NCBI RefSeq assembly: GCF_029439455.1 | Contig: NZ_JAQFVG010000299.1 | Location: 1-61,233 of the forward strand | Source of the DNA: Caballeronia sp. BR00000012568055 | GTDB taxonomy: Bacteria; Pseudomonadota; Gammaproteobacteria; Burkholderiales; Burkholderiaceae | DNA length: 61,233 nt | Reading direction: 5' to 3' | Shown here: positions 18,268-28,484 of the stretch, piece after piece | How positions within the stretch are numbered: position 1 is the first letter of the stretch | Layout of the letters: each line of letters opens with the position of its first letter | Translations under genes and position numbers: made by a program | The notes under the pieces: generated by a model | What the model was told of the DNA's origin: nothing | Databases searched by the model: none | Seen by the model: the letters and a program-made list of their open reading frames with translations, nothing else

Positions 18268-18411
18268 AAGAACGGCCAAAAATTTTGCGTATTTTACAGG
18301 CGTACGCGCACGCGGCCATATTTTTTCAGGCCGATTTCAAACTATCGAAAACGATGAGTGCGTGCGATGGGAGATGATTTGCTGCGGATTCAGGCGTCGC
18401 TTATGTGTCTT

Positions 18412-18948
18412 TCAAGCGTCGCGATTGACCTGCATATGTCGCACGTATAGCTGCTCGGGTTCGGCTTCGTTGGCGGGCATCGCGCGGCGATCGCCGGTGG
18501 GACCGAAGCCCAATCGCTCGTAGAAGCGTACCGCGGTGCGGTTTTCCTCGGCGATCCACGCATGCACTTCGGATGCGCCCTGCTCCGCGAGCCATTGCGA
18601 TGCCACATTCACCAGCAACTCGCCGCCGCGCAAATGACGCACCGCCGGCGCGACCCACAGCGCGCTCACAAACGCGCGCTCGGCCTCGCTCTCTTCGATA
18701 AACGCATTCACCAGCCCGCAGGGATGCCCTTCGGTATAAAGCAGAAAGGTAGCGGCATTCGCGGAATTGGCTTGTAGCGAAGCGGTGGCATCGAATAAGG
18801 CGGGATCGACTTGCAGCGCGTCGGCCAGTGTTTCGCCGAATGCATAGGGCGCTTCGCGCAGCGACGCCGTGCGCAGTTCGCGAAGGACGGAACCCTGTTG
18901 CGCGGCAATGCGGCTGACAGTCAATGAAGGACTCATGCGGGCGCTCAT
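18412..18948 (-). CDS. GNAT-family N-acetyltransferase
   Basis: A 178-residue GCN5-related acetyltransferase. The acetyl-CoA region is visible as A-L-W-V-A-P-A-V-R-H-L-R-G-G-E-L-L, followed by A-E-E-N-R-T-A-V-R-F-Y-E-R-L-G-F. The substrate is unknown. Starts at 18948 and 18936 are both possible; 18948 has AGAGAG upstream. Transcribed alone between minC and map. Confidence 0.8.
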   Translation of the reverse strand: MSARMSPSLTVSRIAAQQGSVLRELRTASLREAPYAFGETLADALQVDPALFDATASLQANSANAATFLLYTEGHPCGLVNAFIEESEAERAFVSALWVAPAVRHLRGGELLVNVASQWLAEQGASEVHAWIAEENRTAVRFYERLGFGPTGDRRAMPANEAEPEQLYVRHMQVNRDA

Positions 18949-19136
18949 GCGGACGATTCTCTCTGGCTTGTGGCCTGCTTGACCTTGATGGCTCTTATGC
19001 TCTTTTCGAGCTTTTTTCGGCCATTCCGTAGCTTTAACCGAACGGGCGGACCCGTCAATTCCTAAATCTCGGAAAGTGCTTTGCAACGCACACGAATTGC
19101 TTCTGTCTCAGCGCTTCTTATTACGCTCAGGCACCG

Positions 19137-19919
19137 TCATGGCGCAGCGTGATGACCGGTTCCGTCCGGCCACGGCGTGAGCAACTCGAACCCGTCTTCC
19201 GTGACCGCGACCATATGCTCCCACTGCGCGGACAAAGAACGATCCTTCGTGGTCACGGTCCAGCCATCGCGCGATTGCTGCGTGGCCGGTTTCCCGGCGT
19301 TTATCATCGGCTCGATGGTGAAGACCAGACCCGGCTTCAGACGCAAACCTGCGCCGCGCTGACCGTAGTGCAGCACTTGCGGATCTTCGTGATACACGCG
19401 GCCGATGCCGTGCCCGCAATACTCGCGCACCACCGAAAAGCCCTCGCGATGCGCGACCGTCTGAATGGCATGACCGATATCGCCGAGCGTCGCGCCCGGC
19501 TTCACTTCGCGGATGCCCGCGACCATCGCTTCATACGTCGTTTCGCACAGGCGGCGTGCGTCACTGGTTGGCGTGCCGGCGTAGTACATGCGGCTGGTAT
19601 CGCCGTAATAACCGTCCTTGATGATGGCGACATCGATATTGATGATGTCGCCGTCCTTCAGTTCTTTCGGTCCGGGAATGCCGTGACACACGACATGATT
19701 CACCGACGTGCAAACCGTCTTCGGAAAACCCATGTAGCCGACATTCGCCGGCACGGCCTTCAATTCATTGACGATAAAACGGTTGCAGATGGCGTCGAGT
19801 TCGTCGGTGGTGACGCCCGGACGCACATGTTCGCCGATCATCGCGAGGACTTCGGCGGCCATGCGGCCGGAGATGCGCAACTTTTCGATGTCGGCGGATG
19901 ACTTGAGCGTGATGGCCAT
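19137..19919 (-). CDS. map: Methionine aminopeptidase, type I
   Basis: A 260-residue enzyme that removes initiator methionine. The metal ligands of the family are in place: the D-V-A-I-I-K-D-G-Y-Y-G-D-T-S segment (two Asp), the G-H-G-I-G histidine, the F-T-I-E-P-M glutamate and the C-terminal W-E-H-M-V-A-V-T-E-D-G-F glutamate. No N-terminal zinc-finger extension. It is not next to rpsB as map usually is in proteobacteria, so this may be a second copy. Confidence 0.94.
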   Translation of the reverse strand: MAITLKSSADIEKLRISGRMAAEVLAMIGEHVRPGVTTDELDAICNRFIVNELKAVPANVGYMGFPKTVCTSVNHVVCHGIPGPKELKDGDIINIDVAIIKDGYYGDTSRMYYAGTPTSDARRLCETTYEAMVAGIREVKPGATLGDIGHAIQTVAHREGFSVVREYCGHGIGRVYHEDPQVLHYGQRGAGLRLKPGLVFTIEPMINAGKPATQQSRDGWTVTTKDRSLSAQWEHMVAVTEDGFELLTPWPDGTGHHAAP

Positions 19920-20108
19920 TGAGCAATGCAGAGGTGTTCGGATCGCCCGGGGCGGAATGCCGCACCGAGGACAATGGGGCCGATGATAGCACCTGAGCGC
20001 GCGACGGCCTTTTTCGGGCTTGTCTTACGTCAGTCTCGGACGTTCTTGTGATGTGTGAAGGTTTGTGGTCTATTGAGCGCGCATTCGACCTTGTTGGAGG
20101 GTATTACC

Positions 20109-20441
20109 TTGTATCGATTCGCTATGTTTTCTGCGGTATTCGCGCTGGCCGCATGCAGTTCGACCAGTGGTCCTGAATTGCGCGCATCCAAGCCGGTGAT
20201 TCACGTTTCGTCGGCGCGGGCGGCGTCGGATATTTCGAGTTGTCTGCAGCGCATGATTCCCTCGGCGCAGGCGGTGCGCGATCAGGGATCGACGGAGTTG
20301 CTGGTGGGCTCGAACGCGTGGCTCGTGACGCTGACGCCGTCGGCTTATGGGTCGATCGTGAAGGTGCAGCAGTCATCGAGCGATGACGGCGGTGTGCCAG
20401 AGCCGGAACTGCGCTTCGATATCGCACGCTGCACGACCTGA
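20109..20441 (+). CDS. Small lipoprotein of unknown function
   Basis: A 110-residue protein with lipoprotein signal F-A-L-A-A-C-S-S (Cys near 16). A mature Cys pair (S-S-C-L-Q-R and A-R-C-T-T) could form a disulfide. I place the start at TTG 20109 because GGAGGG sits 7 bp before it; an ATG five codons later (20124) is the alternative and would still give a signal peptide. Family not recognised. Confidence 0.65.
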   Translation: MYRFAMFSAVFALAACSSTSGPELRASKPVIHVSSARAASDISSCLQRMIPSAQAVRDQGSTELLVGSNAWLVTLTPSAYGSIVKVQQSSSDDGGVPEPELRFDIARCTT

Positions 20442-20453
20442 CTTGCAAAATGA

Positions 20454-20487
20454 AAAACCCCGCAAGCTTTTCAACTTGCGGGGTTTT
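20454..20487. terminator. Bidirectional terminator between a lipoprotein gene and tRNA-Ser(CGA)
   Basis: AAAACCCCGCAAG and CTTGCGGGGTTTT form a 13-bp perfect stem with an 8-nt loop; A and T tracts on both sides let it work for both converging transcripts. Confidence 0.88.
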
Positions 20488-20493
20488 ATGTCT

Positions 20494-20584
<91 letters not shown>

Positions 20585-20651
20585 TTGCTTCCAAAAACTC
20601 ACCAGACTTAACTGGTCTTCGTCAGCCGGTCGTTGCTCAACGAAGAACGAG

Positions 20652-20680
20652 AGTATATCGAACTCTTTCGCCCTTTCCAA
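20652..20680 (-). promoter_or_regulatory. Sigma-70 promoter for tRNA-Ser(CGA)
   Basis: On the minus strand TTGGAA (20680-20675), exactly 17 bp, then TATACT (20657-20652). Start of transcription is expected near 20645, about 60 nt before the tRNA. It sits between the serS stop and the tRNA, so the tRNA need not depend on serS transcription. Confidence 0.65.
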
Positions 20681-20701
20681 GGGCCTTTTTGCAATTAAGC
20701 A

Positions 20702-22012
<1,311 letters not shown>

Positions 22013-22159
22013 TTAAGTATTCGGAATAGTCGATTCTAGCGCACGGCCGTGGGCGCTTTGGTGTTGGCTAAGCGTCGGCTAAACGTCGAGTTTAGTGCAC
22101 GCTTTCGCTCGCTCAGACGTGCGAAGCCTGAAACACGGCGCGCACGCCAGCGAAAAGAA

Positions 22160-23476
22160 TCAGCGCTTCTTGTCTTCGCGATGCTCGCGCCGCCACGCAT
22201 CGTCCAGATCGGCCAGGCGGGAGAGCTTTTCACCGATCTTGCCTTCGAGGCCGCGCGGCGTCGGCTGATACCAGTGCGGATCGCGCATGCCGTCCGGGAG
22301 ATAGGTTTCGCCTGCCGCGTACGCGTCGGGTTCGTCGTGCGCGTAGCGATACTCGTGACCGTAGCCGAGTTCCTTCATCAGCTTGGTCGGCGCGTTGCGC
22401 AAATGCACCGGCACGCCGCGCGACTGGTCCTTGCCGACAAAACGCCGCGCCTCGTTATACGCGTTGTATCCCGCGTTCGATTTCGGCGCGACCGCGAGAT
22501 AAATGAGCGCCTGCGCCAGCGCCAATTCACCTTCGGGCGATCCAAGACGCTCGTACGTTTCCGATGCATCCAGCGCGATACGCGCGCCACGCGGATCGGC
22601 CAGGCCGATGTCCTCCCACGCCATCCGCACGATACGCCGCGCCAGATAACGCGCGTCCGCGCCGCCGTCGATCATGCGGCAGAACCAGTAGAGCGCCGCG
22701 TCCGGATTGCTGCCGCGAACCGATTTGTGCAGCGCGCTGATTTGATCGTAGAACGCGTCGCCGCCTTTATCGAAACGACGCAGGTTTTCAGCGAGCGCGC
22801 TGCCGAGCAACGCACCATCGATCTCGGTGGTCTTTTGCTGCGCCGCCGCGCGCGCGACGATTTCCAGATTGTTGAGCAGCTTGCGGCCATCGCCATCGGC
22901 GGAACCGATGAGCGCGTCGCGGGCTTCATCGGCGAATGTGAGGCCGCCGAGTTCCGCTGTGGCGCGTTCGAGCAATTCCTTCAGTTCGTCGCCGTCGAGA
23001 CTCTTGAGCACATACACCGCCGCCCGCGACAACAACGCGCTGTTCACTTCGAACGACGGATTCTCCGTGGTCGCGCCGACGAACACGAACAAGCCGGACT
23101 CCACGTGCGGCAAAAATGCGTCCTGCTGACTCTTGTTGAAGCGATGCACTTCATCGACGAACACGAGCGTCTGCCGCCCGTTCGCGCGATGAATCTGCGC
23201 CGTTTCCACCGCCTCGCGGATATCCTTCACGCCCGACAGCACCGCCGACAGCGAAATGAATTCAGCGTCGAAGGCGCGGGCCATGAGACGCGCGAGCGTG
23301 GTCTTGCCGACGCCGGGCGGGCCCCAGAGGATCATCGAATGCGCTTCGCCCGATTCGAACGCGACGCGCAGCGGCTTGGCCGCGCCGAGCAGATGCTTCT
23401 GCCCGATGACGTCATCGATAGTGCGCGGGCGCAGGCGCTCCGCTAACGGAACGTTGCCACGGTTTTCTTCGAACAT
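22160..23476 (-). CDS. rarA: Replication-associated recombination protein RarA
   Basis: A 438-residue AAA+ ATPase of the RarA/MgsA/WRNIP1 family, acting at stalled replication forks. Walker A G-P-P-G-V-G-K-T at 52-59, Walker B L-V-F-V-D-E-V-H at 104-111, sensor G-A-T-T-E-N-P-S, and the C-terminal tetramerisation domain (S-V-R-G-S-N-P-D-A-A-L-Y-W, Y-L-A-R-R). The start is at the conserved M-F-E; the frame is open to 23542 without a good start. Order serS-rarA matches E. coli, but lolA is displaced by about 4.3 kb. Confidence 0.95.
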   Translation of the reverse strand: MFEENRGNVPLAERLRPRTIDDVIGQKHLLGAAKPLRVAFESGEAHSMILWGPPGVGKTTLARLMARAFDAEFISLSAVLSGVKDIREAVETAQIHRANGRQTLVFVDEVHRFNKSQQDAFLPHVESGLFVFVGATTENPSFEVNSALLSRAAVYVLKSLDGDELKELLERATAELGGLTFADEARDALIGSADGDGRKLLNNLEIVARAAAQQKTTEIDGALLGSALAENLRRFDKGGDAFYDQISALHKSVRGSNPDAALYWFCRMIDGGADARYLARRIVRMAWEDIGLADPRGARIALDASETYERLGSPEGELALAQALIYLAVAPKSNAGYNAYNEARRFVGKDQSRGVPVHLRNAPTKLMKELGYGHEYRYAHDEPDAYAAGETYLPDGMRDPHWYQPTPRGLEGKIGEKLSRLADLDDAWRREHREDKKR

Positions 23477-23659
23477 GAGTTTGGAGACGCAATGGTGAGT
23501 CAAACGCGGCGATAATCTTGCCCTTTCGCGCCGAACAAGCACAACTAGCCGAATGGCCTAATGTTCAGGCGACGCGCGACGCCGCAAAATCGGGTCATTA
23601 TGACAGTCGCCACGCGCACGCGATGGCCGACGCTCAATCGTATATAGGGACGCAAACGC

Positions 23660-24958
23660 ATGGAGCAAGACAACACTTACGCACCGCTCACTCCCGTGCC
23701 GGCGCAAAAACGCGCCTTCGGCACCAGCGATGCCTTCGCGCTGTGGTTCTCGCTCGGTATCGGTCTGTTGGTCGCGCAGGCGGGCGCGCTGCTAGTCCCG
23801 GGGCTGTCGCTGCCGCACGCGTTGATGGCGATCGTGATCGGCACGGTGATCGGCGTGGTGCTGCTGTCGCTGGCGGGCGTGATCGGCACGGACACGGGAC
23901 TGGCGGCGATGTCATCGCTCAGGCCGACGCTCGGCGTGCGCGGCGCGTCGGTGCCGGCGGTGTTGAACGCCATTCAGCTGGTCGGCTGGGGCTCGTTCGA
24001 AATCATCGTCATGCGCGATTCCGCCGACGCCCTCGCCAAGCAATCCTTCAATTTGTCGATGCCGCTGGTCTGGACCATCCTGTTCGGCGCGCTGGCGACG
24101 CTGCTGGCGGTGAGTGGTCCGCTGTCCTTCGTGCGGCGCTTTCTGCGCACATGGGGCATCTGGCTGCTGCTCGCGGGCGCGGGCTGGCTGACGTGGAATC
24201 TGCTCGCCAAACAAGACCTCGGCGCATTGATGGCGCGTCCCGGCAATGGCGAGATGGCATTCGGCGCGGGCATCGATCTGGTCGTGGCGATGCCGCTGTC
24301 GTGGCTGCCGCTAATCGCCGATTACACGCGCTTCGGCCGCAGCGCGGGCGGCACGTTCCGTGGCACGCTGTTCGGCTATGGCATCGCAAATCTGTGGTTC
24401 TATGCGCTTGGCGCGGTGTACGGCCTGGCGGCGGGCGGCGGCGATGCGCTGCTGACCGTCGCGCTCGCGCAGGCGGGCGGCGGCATCGCCCTGCTGCTGA
24501 TCCTGATCGATGAAATCGACAACGCGTTCGCGGATATCCACTCGGCGGCGGTATCGACGGGGACGTTTTGGGGGCGGCTCAGCGTGCCGATGTTGTCGGC
24601 TGCTTTCGGTGCGCTCTGCACGCTGGTGGCGCTGCTGGTCGCGATGGGCAAGTATCAGAACTTCCTGCTGCTGATCGGCTCGGTGTTCGCGCCGCTGTTC
24701 GGCGTGGTGCTCGCGGATCACTTTATCGTGCGCAAACGGCGTATCGATTCGAACGCGGTCGGGGATGTGAATGGCCGCTATGGTTTTTCAGGCGGATGGC
24801 ATGTAAGCGCGTTTATCGCGTGGGCGATCGGGATTGCGGCTTATCACGCGATCAATCAATGGCTGCCGAATCTGGGCGCGACGTTGCCTTCGCTCGCGCT
24901 CGGAGCGGTTTGTTATCTGGTGCTGGTGTCGACAAGGCGGGCGGCGCTGGCGTCGTAG
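23660..24958 (+). CDS. cytX: NCS1-family permease, CytX-like (putative hydroxymethylpyrimidine transporter)
   Basis: A 432-residue membrane protein with about 12 hydrophobic segments. F-G-T-S-D-A-F-A-L-W-F-S-L-G-I-G at the start, N-A-I-Q-L-V-G-W-G-S-F-E near 100 and P-L-I-A-D-Y-T-R-F-G near 215 are typical of NCS1 nucleobase-cation symporters, and the overall pattern is closest to CytX, linked elsewhere to thiamin precursor uptake. No thiamin gene and no TPP riboswitch is seen here, so another small heterocycle or guanidino compound is possible. Divergent from rarA, convergent with the ureohydrolase gene. Confidence 0.78.
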   Translation: MEQDNTYAPLTPVPAQKRAFGTSDAFALWFSLGIGLLVAQAGALLVPGLSLPHALMAIVIGTVIGVVLLSLAGVIGTDTGLAAMSSLRPTLGVRGASVPAVLNAIQLVGWGSFEIIVMRDSADALAKQSFNLSMPLVWTILFGALATLLAVSGPLSFVRRFLRTWGIWLLLAGAGWLTWNLLAKQDLGALMARPGNGEMAFGAGIDLVVAMPLSWLPLIADYTRFGRSAGGTFRGTLFGYGIANLWFYALGAVYGLAAGGGDALLTVALAQAGGGIALLLILIDEIDNAFADIHSAAVSTGTFWGRLSVPMLSAAFGALCTLVALLVAMGKYQNFLLLIGSVFAPLFGVVLADHFIVRKRRIDSNAVGDVNGRYGFSGGWHVSAFIAWAIGIAAYHAINQWLPNLGATLPSLALGAVCYLVLVSTRRAALAS

Positions 24959-24978
24959 AGGCATCGGATGAAAAGTCT

Positions 24979-25010
24979 TGAGCATCAACGCGTTGGCGCG
25001 TCGATGCTCA
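24979..25010. repeat. 14-bp inverted repeat between convergent genes
   Basis: TGAGCATCAACGCG and CGCGTCGATGCTCA pair over 14 positions with a single A-C mismatch around a 4-nt loop. No T tract follows on either strand, so it is not a classical terminator, though its place between two convergent stops suggests transcription-end function. Confidence 0.55.
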
Positions 25011-25063
25011 GGATATCCACATGCTTGTCCAGCGAAACTGTGGATAAGCGCGCTCAGGCCAGA

Positions 25064-26062
25064 TCAGGCCCGCCGCTCCACGCCCGGCATCACGCACAAC
25101 AATTCGAACGCCAGATTTGCCCCCAGCAACGCCGTCGTACCGAACGGGTCATACGGCGGCGCGACCTCCACCAGATCCGCCCCGACGATATTCAATCCCC
25201 ACGCGCCGCGCACGATCTCCAGCGCCTGCGGCACCGTCAGCCCCGCGATCTCGGGAGTCCCCGTTCCCGGCGCGAACGCCGGATCGATTCCGTCGATATC
25301 GAAGGTGATGTACACCGGCCCGTCGCCCATTTGCGCGCGTACCTCGTCCATCAGCGGCGCGAGGGACTTGTTCCAGCATTCCTCCGTCTGCACGACGCGA
25401 AAACCCTGCTCGCGGCACCAGTCGAAATCGCCCGCTTCGTAGCCCGTGCCGCGCAGACCGATTTGCACCACACGTTCGCAATCCAGCAAACCTTCTTCCA
25501 CCGCGCGGCGGAACGGCGTGCCGTGGGCGATCTTCTCGCCGAACATGGTGTCGTTGACATCGGCGTGGGCATCGACGTGGATCAGGCCGACTTTGCCGTG
25601 CTTCGCGTGAATCGCGCGGAGAATCGGCAGCGCGATGGTGTGATCGCCGCCCAGCGTCAGCGGCTTGCAGCCGTGCGAAAAAATTTCGCCGTATGCCCGT
25701 TCGATACGATCGATCGAATCGAGCAGGTTGTACGGATTGATCGCGACATCGCCGATATCGGCGACGCGCAGCGAATCGAACGGCGCGGCGCGCGTCGCCA
25801 TGTTGTACGGACGCAGCAGCACGGACTCGCCGCGAATCTGACGCGGCCCGAAGCGCGCGCCCGTGCGATTGGACGTGCCCAGATCGAACGGCACGCCGAC
25901 GAAGCACACGTCCAGTCCTTCGGCGGACGGCACGTGCGGCAGACGCATCATCGTCGTGATGCCGCCGCAGCGTTGCATCTGATTGCCGGACAGCGGTTGC
26001 GGACGCTCGGGCAGGCGGCTATCGAAATGTTCGGCGGGCGCGAAAAGCGAAGATGTATTCAT
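25064..26062 (-). CDS. Agmatinase-family ureohydrolase (guanidinobutyrase-like)
   Basis: A 332-residue Mn-dependent ureohydrolase that would release urea from a guanidino compound. Metal-site motifs are complete: G-G-D-H-T-I (near 150), D-A-H-A-D-V-N-D (near 175) and D-I-D-G-I-D-P-A-F-A-P-G-T-G-T-P-E (near 257). The N-terminus (P-L-S-G-N-Q-M then I-T-T-M-M-R-L-P-H-V) and the P-Y-N-M-A-T segment resemble, from memory, Pseudomonas GbuA/GpuA (4-guanidinobutyrate / 3-guanidinopropionate hydrolases) more than E. coli SpeB. A divergent LysR gene starts 108 bp away, as in gbu loci. Substrate not decided by sequence. Confidence 0.85.
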   Translation of the reverse strand: MNTSSLFAPAEHFDSRLPERPQPLSGNQMQRCGGITTMMRLPHVPSAEGLDVCFVGVPFDLGTSNRTGARFGPRQIRGESVLLRPYNMATRAAPFDSLRVADIGDVAINPYNLLDSIDRIERAYGEIFSHGCKPLTLGGDHTIALPILRAIHAKHGKVGLIHVDAHADVNDTMFGEKIAHGTPFRRAVEEGLLDCERVVQIGLRGTGYEAGDFDWCREQGFRVVQTEECWNKSLAPLMDEVRAQMGDGPVYITFDIDGIDPAFAPGTGTPEIAGLTVPQALEIVRGAWGLNIVGADLVEVAPPYDPFGTTALLGANLAFELLCVMPGVERRA

Positions 26063-26170
26063 GGCAGTGAATGAGCGAAAAAGTGCGATATCGCCATTAA
26101 TACGCCGATTCAACCGCCGATAAAATAGCGCCAAACTCACCTTCACATCGATCGCCGTCGATGTATTGCC

Positions 26171-27076
26171 ATGTTCGCCAACCTCTCCGATCTGGACCTG
26201 CGCCTGATCCGCGTGTTCCTCGCCATCGTCGATGCAGGCGGCGTCTCGTCCGCGCAGGCCACGCTGAACGTCGGCCAATCGACCATCAGCACGCAACTGG
26301 CGACACTCGAAACGCGCCTCGGCTATCGGCTCTGCGAGCGAGGACGCGGCGGCTTCGCACTCACCTCACGTGGCGAGCAATTCGTCGATGCCTGCCGCAC
26401 CCTGCTCACCGCCGTCGATACCTTCGATTCCACCGCGCGCAATGTCGGCAAGAAACTGGTCGGAACGCTGACGCTGGGCATCATCGGCAATACGCCGGTG
26501 AGTGCGAATGCGCGCATCAGCGAGGCGATCGCGCGCTTTCGCGAACGCGACGAATCCGTGCGATTTTCGGTGCTCGTGCGCTCGCCGGGTGAACTCGAAG
26601 AAATGCTGCTCGCCGACCGCATTCAGATGGCGATCGGTTACTTCTGGCATCGGGTTCCATCGCTCGATTACGCGGAAATCTTCAGCGAGGATCAGCTTGC
26701 GTATTGCGCGCGCATGCATCCTTTATTCGCGTATTCAGGCCGCGTGACCATGCAAGACGCCGATGAACACGCGTGGGCATGGCGCAGCTATCCGCTGCCC
26801 GAAGCCGCCGCGCTTGCGCCGCGAAATATCGGCGCGGTTGCCGACAACATGGAAGCCGTCGCCATGCTCGTGCTTTCCGGCAAGCATCTCGGCTATCTGC
26901 CGGAACATTTCGCCGCGCCGTACGTGAAGGACGGATTACTCGCGCCATTGAACGCTCAAACCATGCGATACCGCGTGGCGTTCCAGATGGTCACGCGCGC
27001 ACGTGCAACGCGCCGCGACATAGTCGATGCGTTCGTTGACGACATGGTTTCAGCACACGGCATTTCGAATGCTTAA
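26171..27076 (+). CDS. LysR-family transcriptional regulator
   Basis: A 301-residue LTTR. The winged helix-turn-helix is at about 8-65 (L-R-V-F-L-A-I-V-D-A-G-G-V-S-S-A-Q-A, S-T-I-S-T-Q-L-A), and the effector-binding domain starts near 95 (L-T-L-G-I-I-G). It is divergent from the ureohydrolase, so it is likely its regulator. The 108-bp intergenic region includes the palindrome GCGATATCGC at 26085-26094. The inducer would be the enzyme's guanidino substrate if the pair works like gbuR-gbuA. Confidence 0.88.
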   Translation: MFANLSDLDLRLIRVFLAIVDAGGVSSAQATLNVGQSTISTQLATLETRLGYRLCERGRGGFALTSRGEQFVDACRTLLTAVDTFDSTARNVGKKLVGTLTLGIIGNTPVSANARISEAIARFRERDESVRFSVLVRSPGELEEMLLADRIQMAIGYFWHRVPSLDYAEIFSEDQLAYCARMHPLFAYSGRVTMQDADEHAWAWRSYPLPEAAALAPRNIGAVADNMEAVAMLVLSGKHLGYLPEHFAAPYVKDGLLAPLNAQTMRYRVAFQMVTRARATRRDIVDAFVDDMVSAHGISNA

Positions 27077-27209
27077 AGGCAAGATAATCAGGATACCGAA
27101 TGCCTGAAAGCCAGCACTGACGAGCCTTTTCGGGATCATCCCAAAAAATCTTTGCATCATTCCTCAGACTTCTCCTATCATCATCTGACGGCGAATCGCG
27201 CTCGCTTAA

Positions 27210-27253
27210 GACAGCCGCTCGACAGCCGCTCGACAGCCGCTCGACGGCCGATC
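27210..27253 (+). repeat. 11-bp tandem repeat, four copies
   Basis: Three perfect copies of GACAGCCGCTC followed by a diverged copy GACGGCCGATC, 56 bp upstream of the secreted-protein gene at 27309. Confidence 0.8.
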
Positions 27254-27308
27254 GATCGTGATTGCGTCACTCGTATCGCCAATAAAAAACCTTTGACCGA
27301 GGGCAACG

Positions 27309-27740
27309 ATGATGAATAGAACATTGAGAGAAGCAGGCTGGTTTGCGGGGATCGCGGTGTCGGTGGCCGCAGCGGGTGTGTGCGTGTCGGCGATGGCATG
27401 GGCCGCGCCGGGCGGAACGATCTACTTTCAGGGCATGTTGCTCGCGCCGTCGTATTCGATCAGCGCGATGTCCGGGCGCGCGGGTTCGAAGGACACGAAC
27501 TTCGAGACGGAAGGCTCGGCCGGCGCTGACGGGCAAATGACCGTATCGTTCGTTGCGCCGCCAGCGAATCCGCCGAGCGCGCATGTGTCGGCGCTCAACG
27601 CCACGAACGTCAGCTTGATGGATGGCCACGGCAAGCGCATCGCGCATGATGCGAATGGGGCGTATCGCATTGGCGCGGCGGGCGGCGTGTTGTCGATAAA
27701 AAGCGAGAAAGCGGCGACGATCGTCACCACGTACGACTGA
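27309..27740 (+). CDS. Secreted protein resembling the N-terminus of fimbrial subunits
   Basis: A 143-residue protein with a signal peptide (cleavage likely after A-M-A-W-A, about residue 32). The mature start A-P-G-G-T-I-Y-F-Q-G-M-L-L-A-P-S-Y-S-I recalls the G-T-I-x-F-x-G-x-I-x-x-P-x-C-x-I opening of chaperone-usher pilin subunits, but the conserved cysteine is replaced and there is no usher or chaperone gene nearby. Function unknown. GAGGG precedes the paired ATG codons at 27309/27312. Convergent with lolA. Confidence 0.6.
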   Translation: MMNRTLREAGWFAGIAVSVAAAGVCVSAMAWAAPGGTIYFQGMLLAPSYSISAMSGRAGSKDTNFETEGSAGADGQMTVSFVAPPANPPSAHVSALNATNVSLMDGHGKRIAHDANGAYRIGAAGGVLSIKSEKAATIVTTYD

Positions 27741-27783
27741 AACGCGGCGCGGCCTTCAGCGGAAGACCGCACCGGATAGAGCA

Positions 27784-28449
27784 TTACCCGTCGATCACGT
27801 CCGCGCCCTTCGGCACGGTGAACTTGAACGTGTTCGCGTTGATCGGCGGGTTCTTCTGGATATTCGAGAACGTCAGCAGCGTGACATTGCCGAAAACATC
27901 GTGCAATTCCATCGCCTGCAAAATGCCATCCTTGAAGCCGATGCCCACGGTTTCGAACTGCGTATCCTTCGACTTGGGCGTCAGTTCCAGCCAGTCGATG
28001 CCGCCCTTCTCGCCCGCATCGCGCAGATTGAAGTTCTTGTCCAGATCGTTGCTGCCGAACAGGATCGCGGCCGGACTTGCGCCGAGCGAGCCGCCCAGAT
28101 TGCGCACGGTGACTTGATTCAGGTCCTTGTCGTACACGTAGAGCTTGTTGCCATCGGCTTGAAGGATTTGCGCGTAGGGCTTCTCATACGACCAGATGAA
28201 CTTGCCCGGCCGCGCGAACATGAACGTGCCCGTGGACGTTGCGCCTTTGGTTGGCGTGGCGGACGTGGCCGTGGCGCTCGCGCCGTTGTTGGCCTTGCTG
28301 GGCGCCTTGATTTCCTGCTGCATAAAGTCGCCGCGCGCCGCGTGAACCTGCGACACAAACGCCTTCAATTGATCCGTGCCGCCTGCAAATGCGTGCGATG
28401 CAACCAGCAGCATAGACAGCAGCAGTGTTTTCCCCGTGACTCGTTTCAT
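27784..28449 (-). CDS. lolA: Outer-membrane lipoprotein carrier protein LolA
   Basis: A 221-residue periplasmic chaperone carrying lipoproteins from LolCDE to LolB. A signal peptide (about 22 residues, ending S-H-A-F-A) is followed by the LolA fold ([20 protein letters not shown] near 85-105, [10 protein letters not shown]). A Thr/Ser/Ala-rich insert (about 52-75) extends the first strands. Start at 28449 has AGAGGA ahead. It is 35 bp after ftsK, same strand. Confidence 0.94.
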   Translation of the reverse strand: MKRVTGKTLLLSMLLVASHAFAGGTDQLKAFVSQVHAARGDFMQQEIKAPSKANNGASATATSATPTKGATSTGTFMFARPGKFIWSYEKPYAQILQADGNKLYVYDKDLNQVTVRNLGGSLGASPAAILFGSNDLDKNFNLRDAGEKGGIDWLELTPKSKDTQFETVGIGFKDGILQAMELHDVFGNVTLLTFSNIQKNPPINANTFKFTVPKGADVIDG

Positions 28450-28484
28450 GCGTGTGTTCCTCTCGTTCCTTGCGTAATGCTCAT

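Noticed and set aside
20670..20690. Plus-strand terminator-like hairpin GCCCTT-TCC-AAGGGC with a T tract
   Set aside because: The 3-nt loop and the absence of an upstream plus-strand gene (the lipoprotein already ends at 20454-20487) argue against it; the same bases form the -35 of the tRNA promoter on the other strand.
23477..23659. Possible TPP riboswitch before the CytX-like gene
   Set aside because: I looked for the conserved CUGAGA and ACCUGAUCU-type segments and found none.
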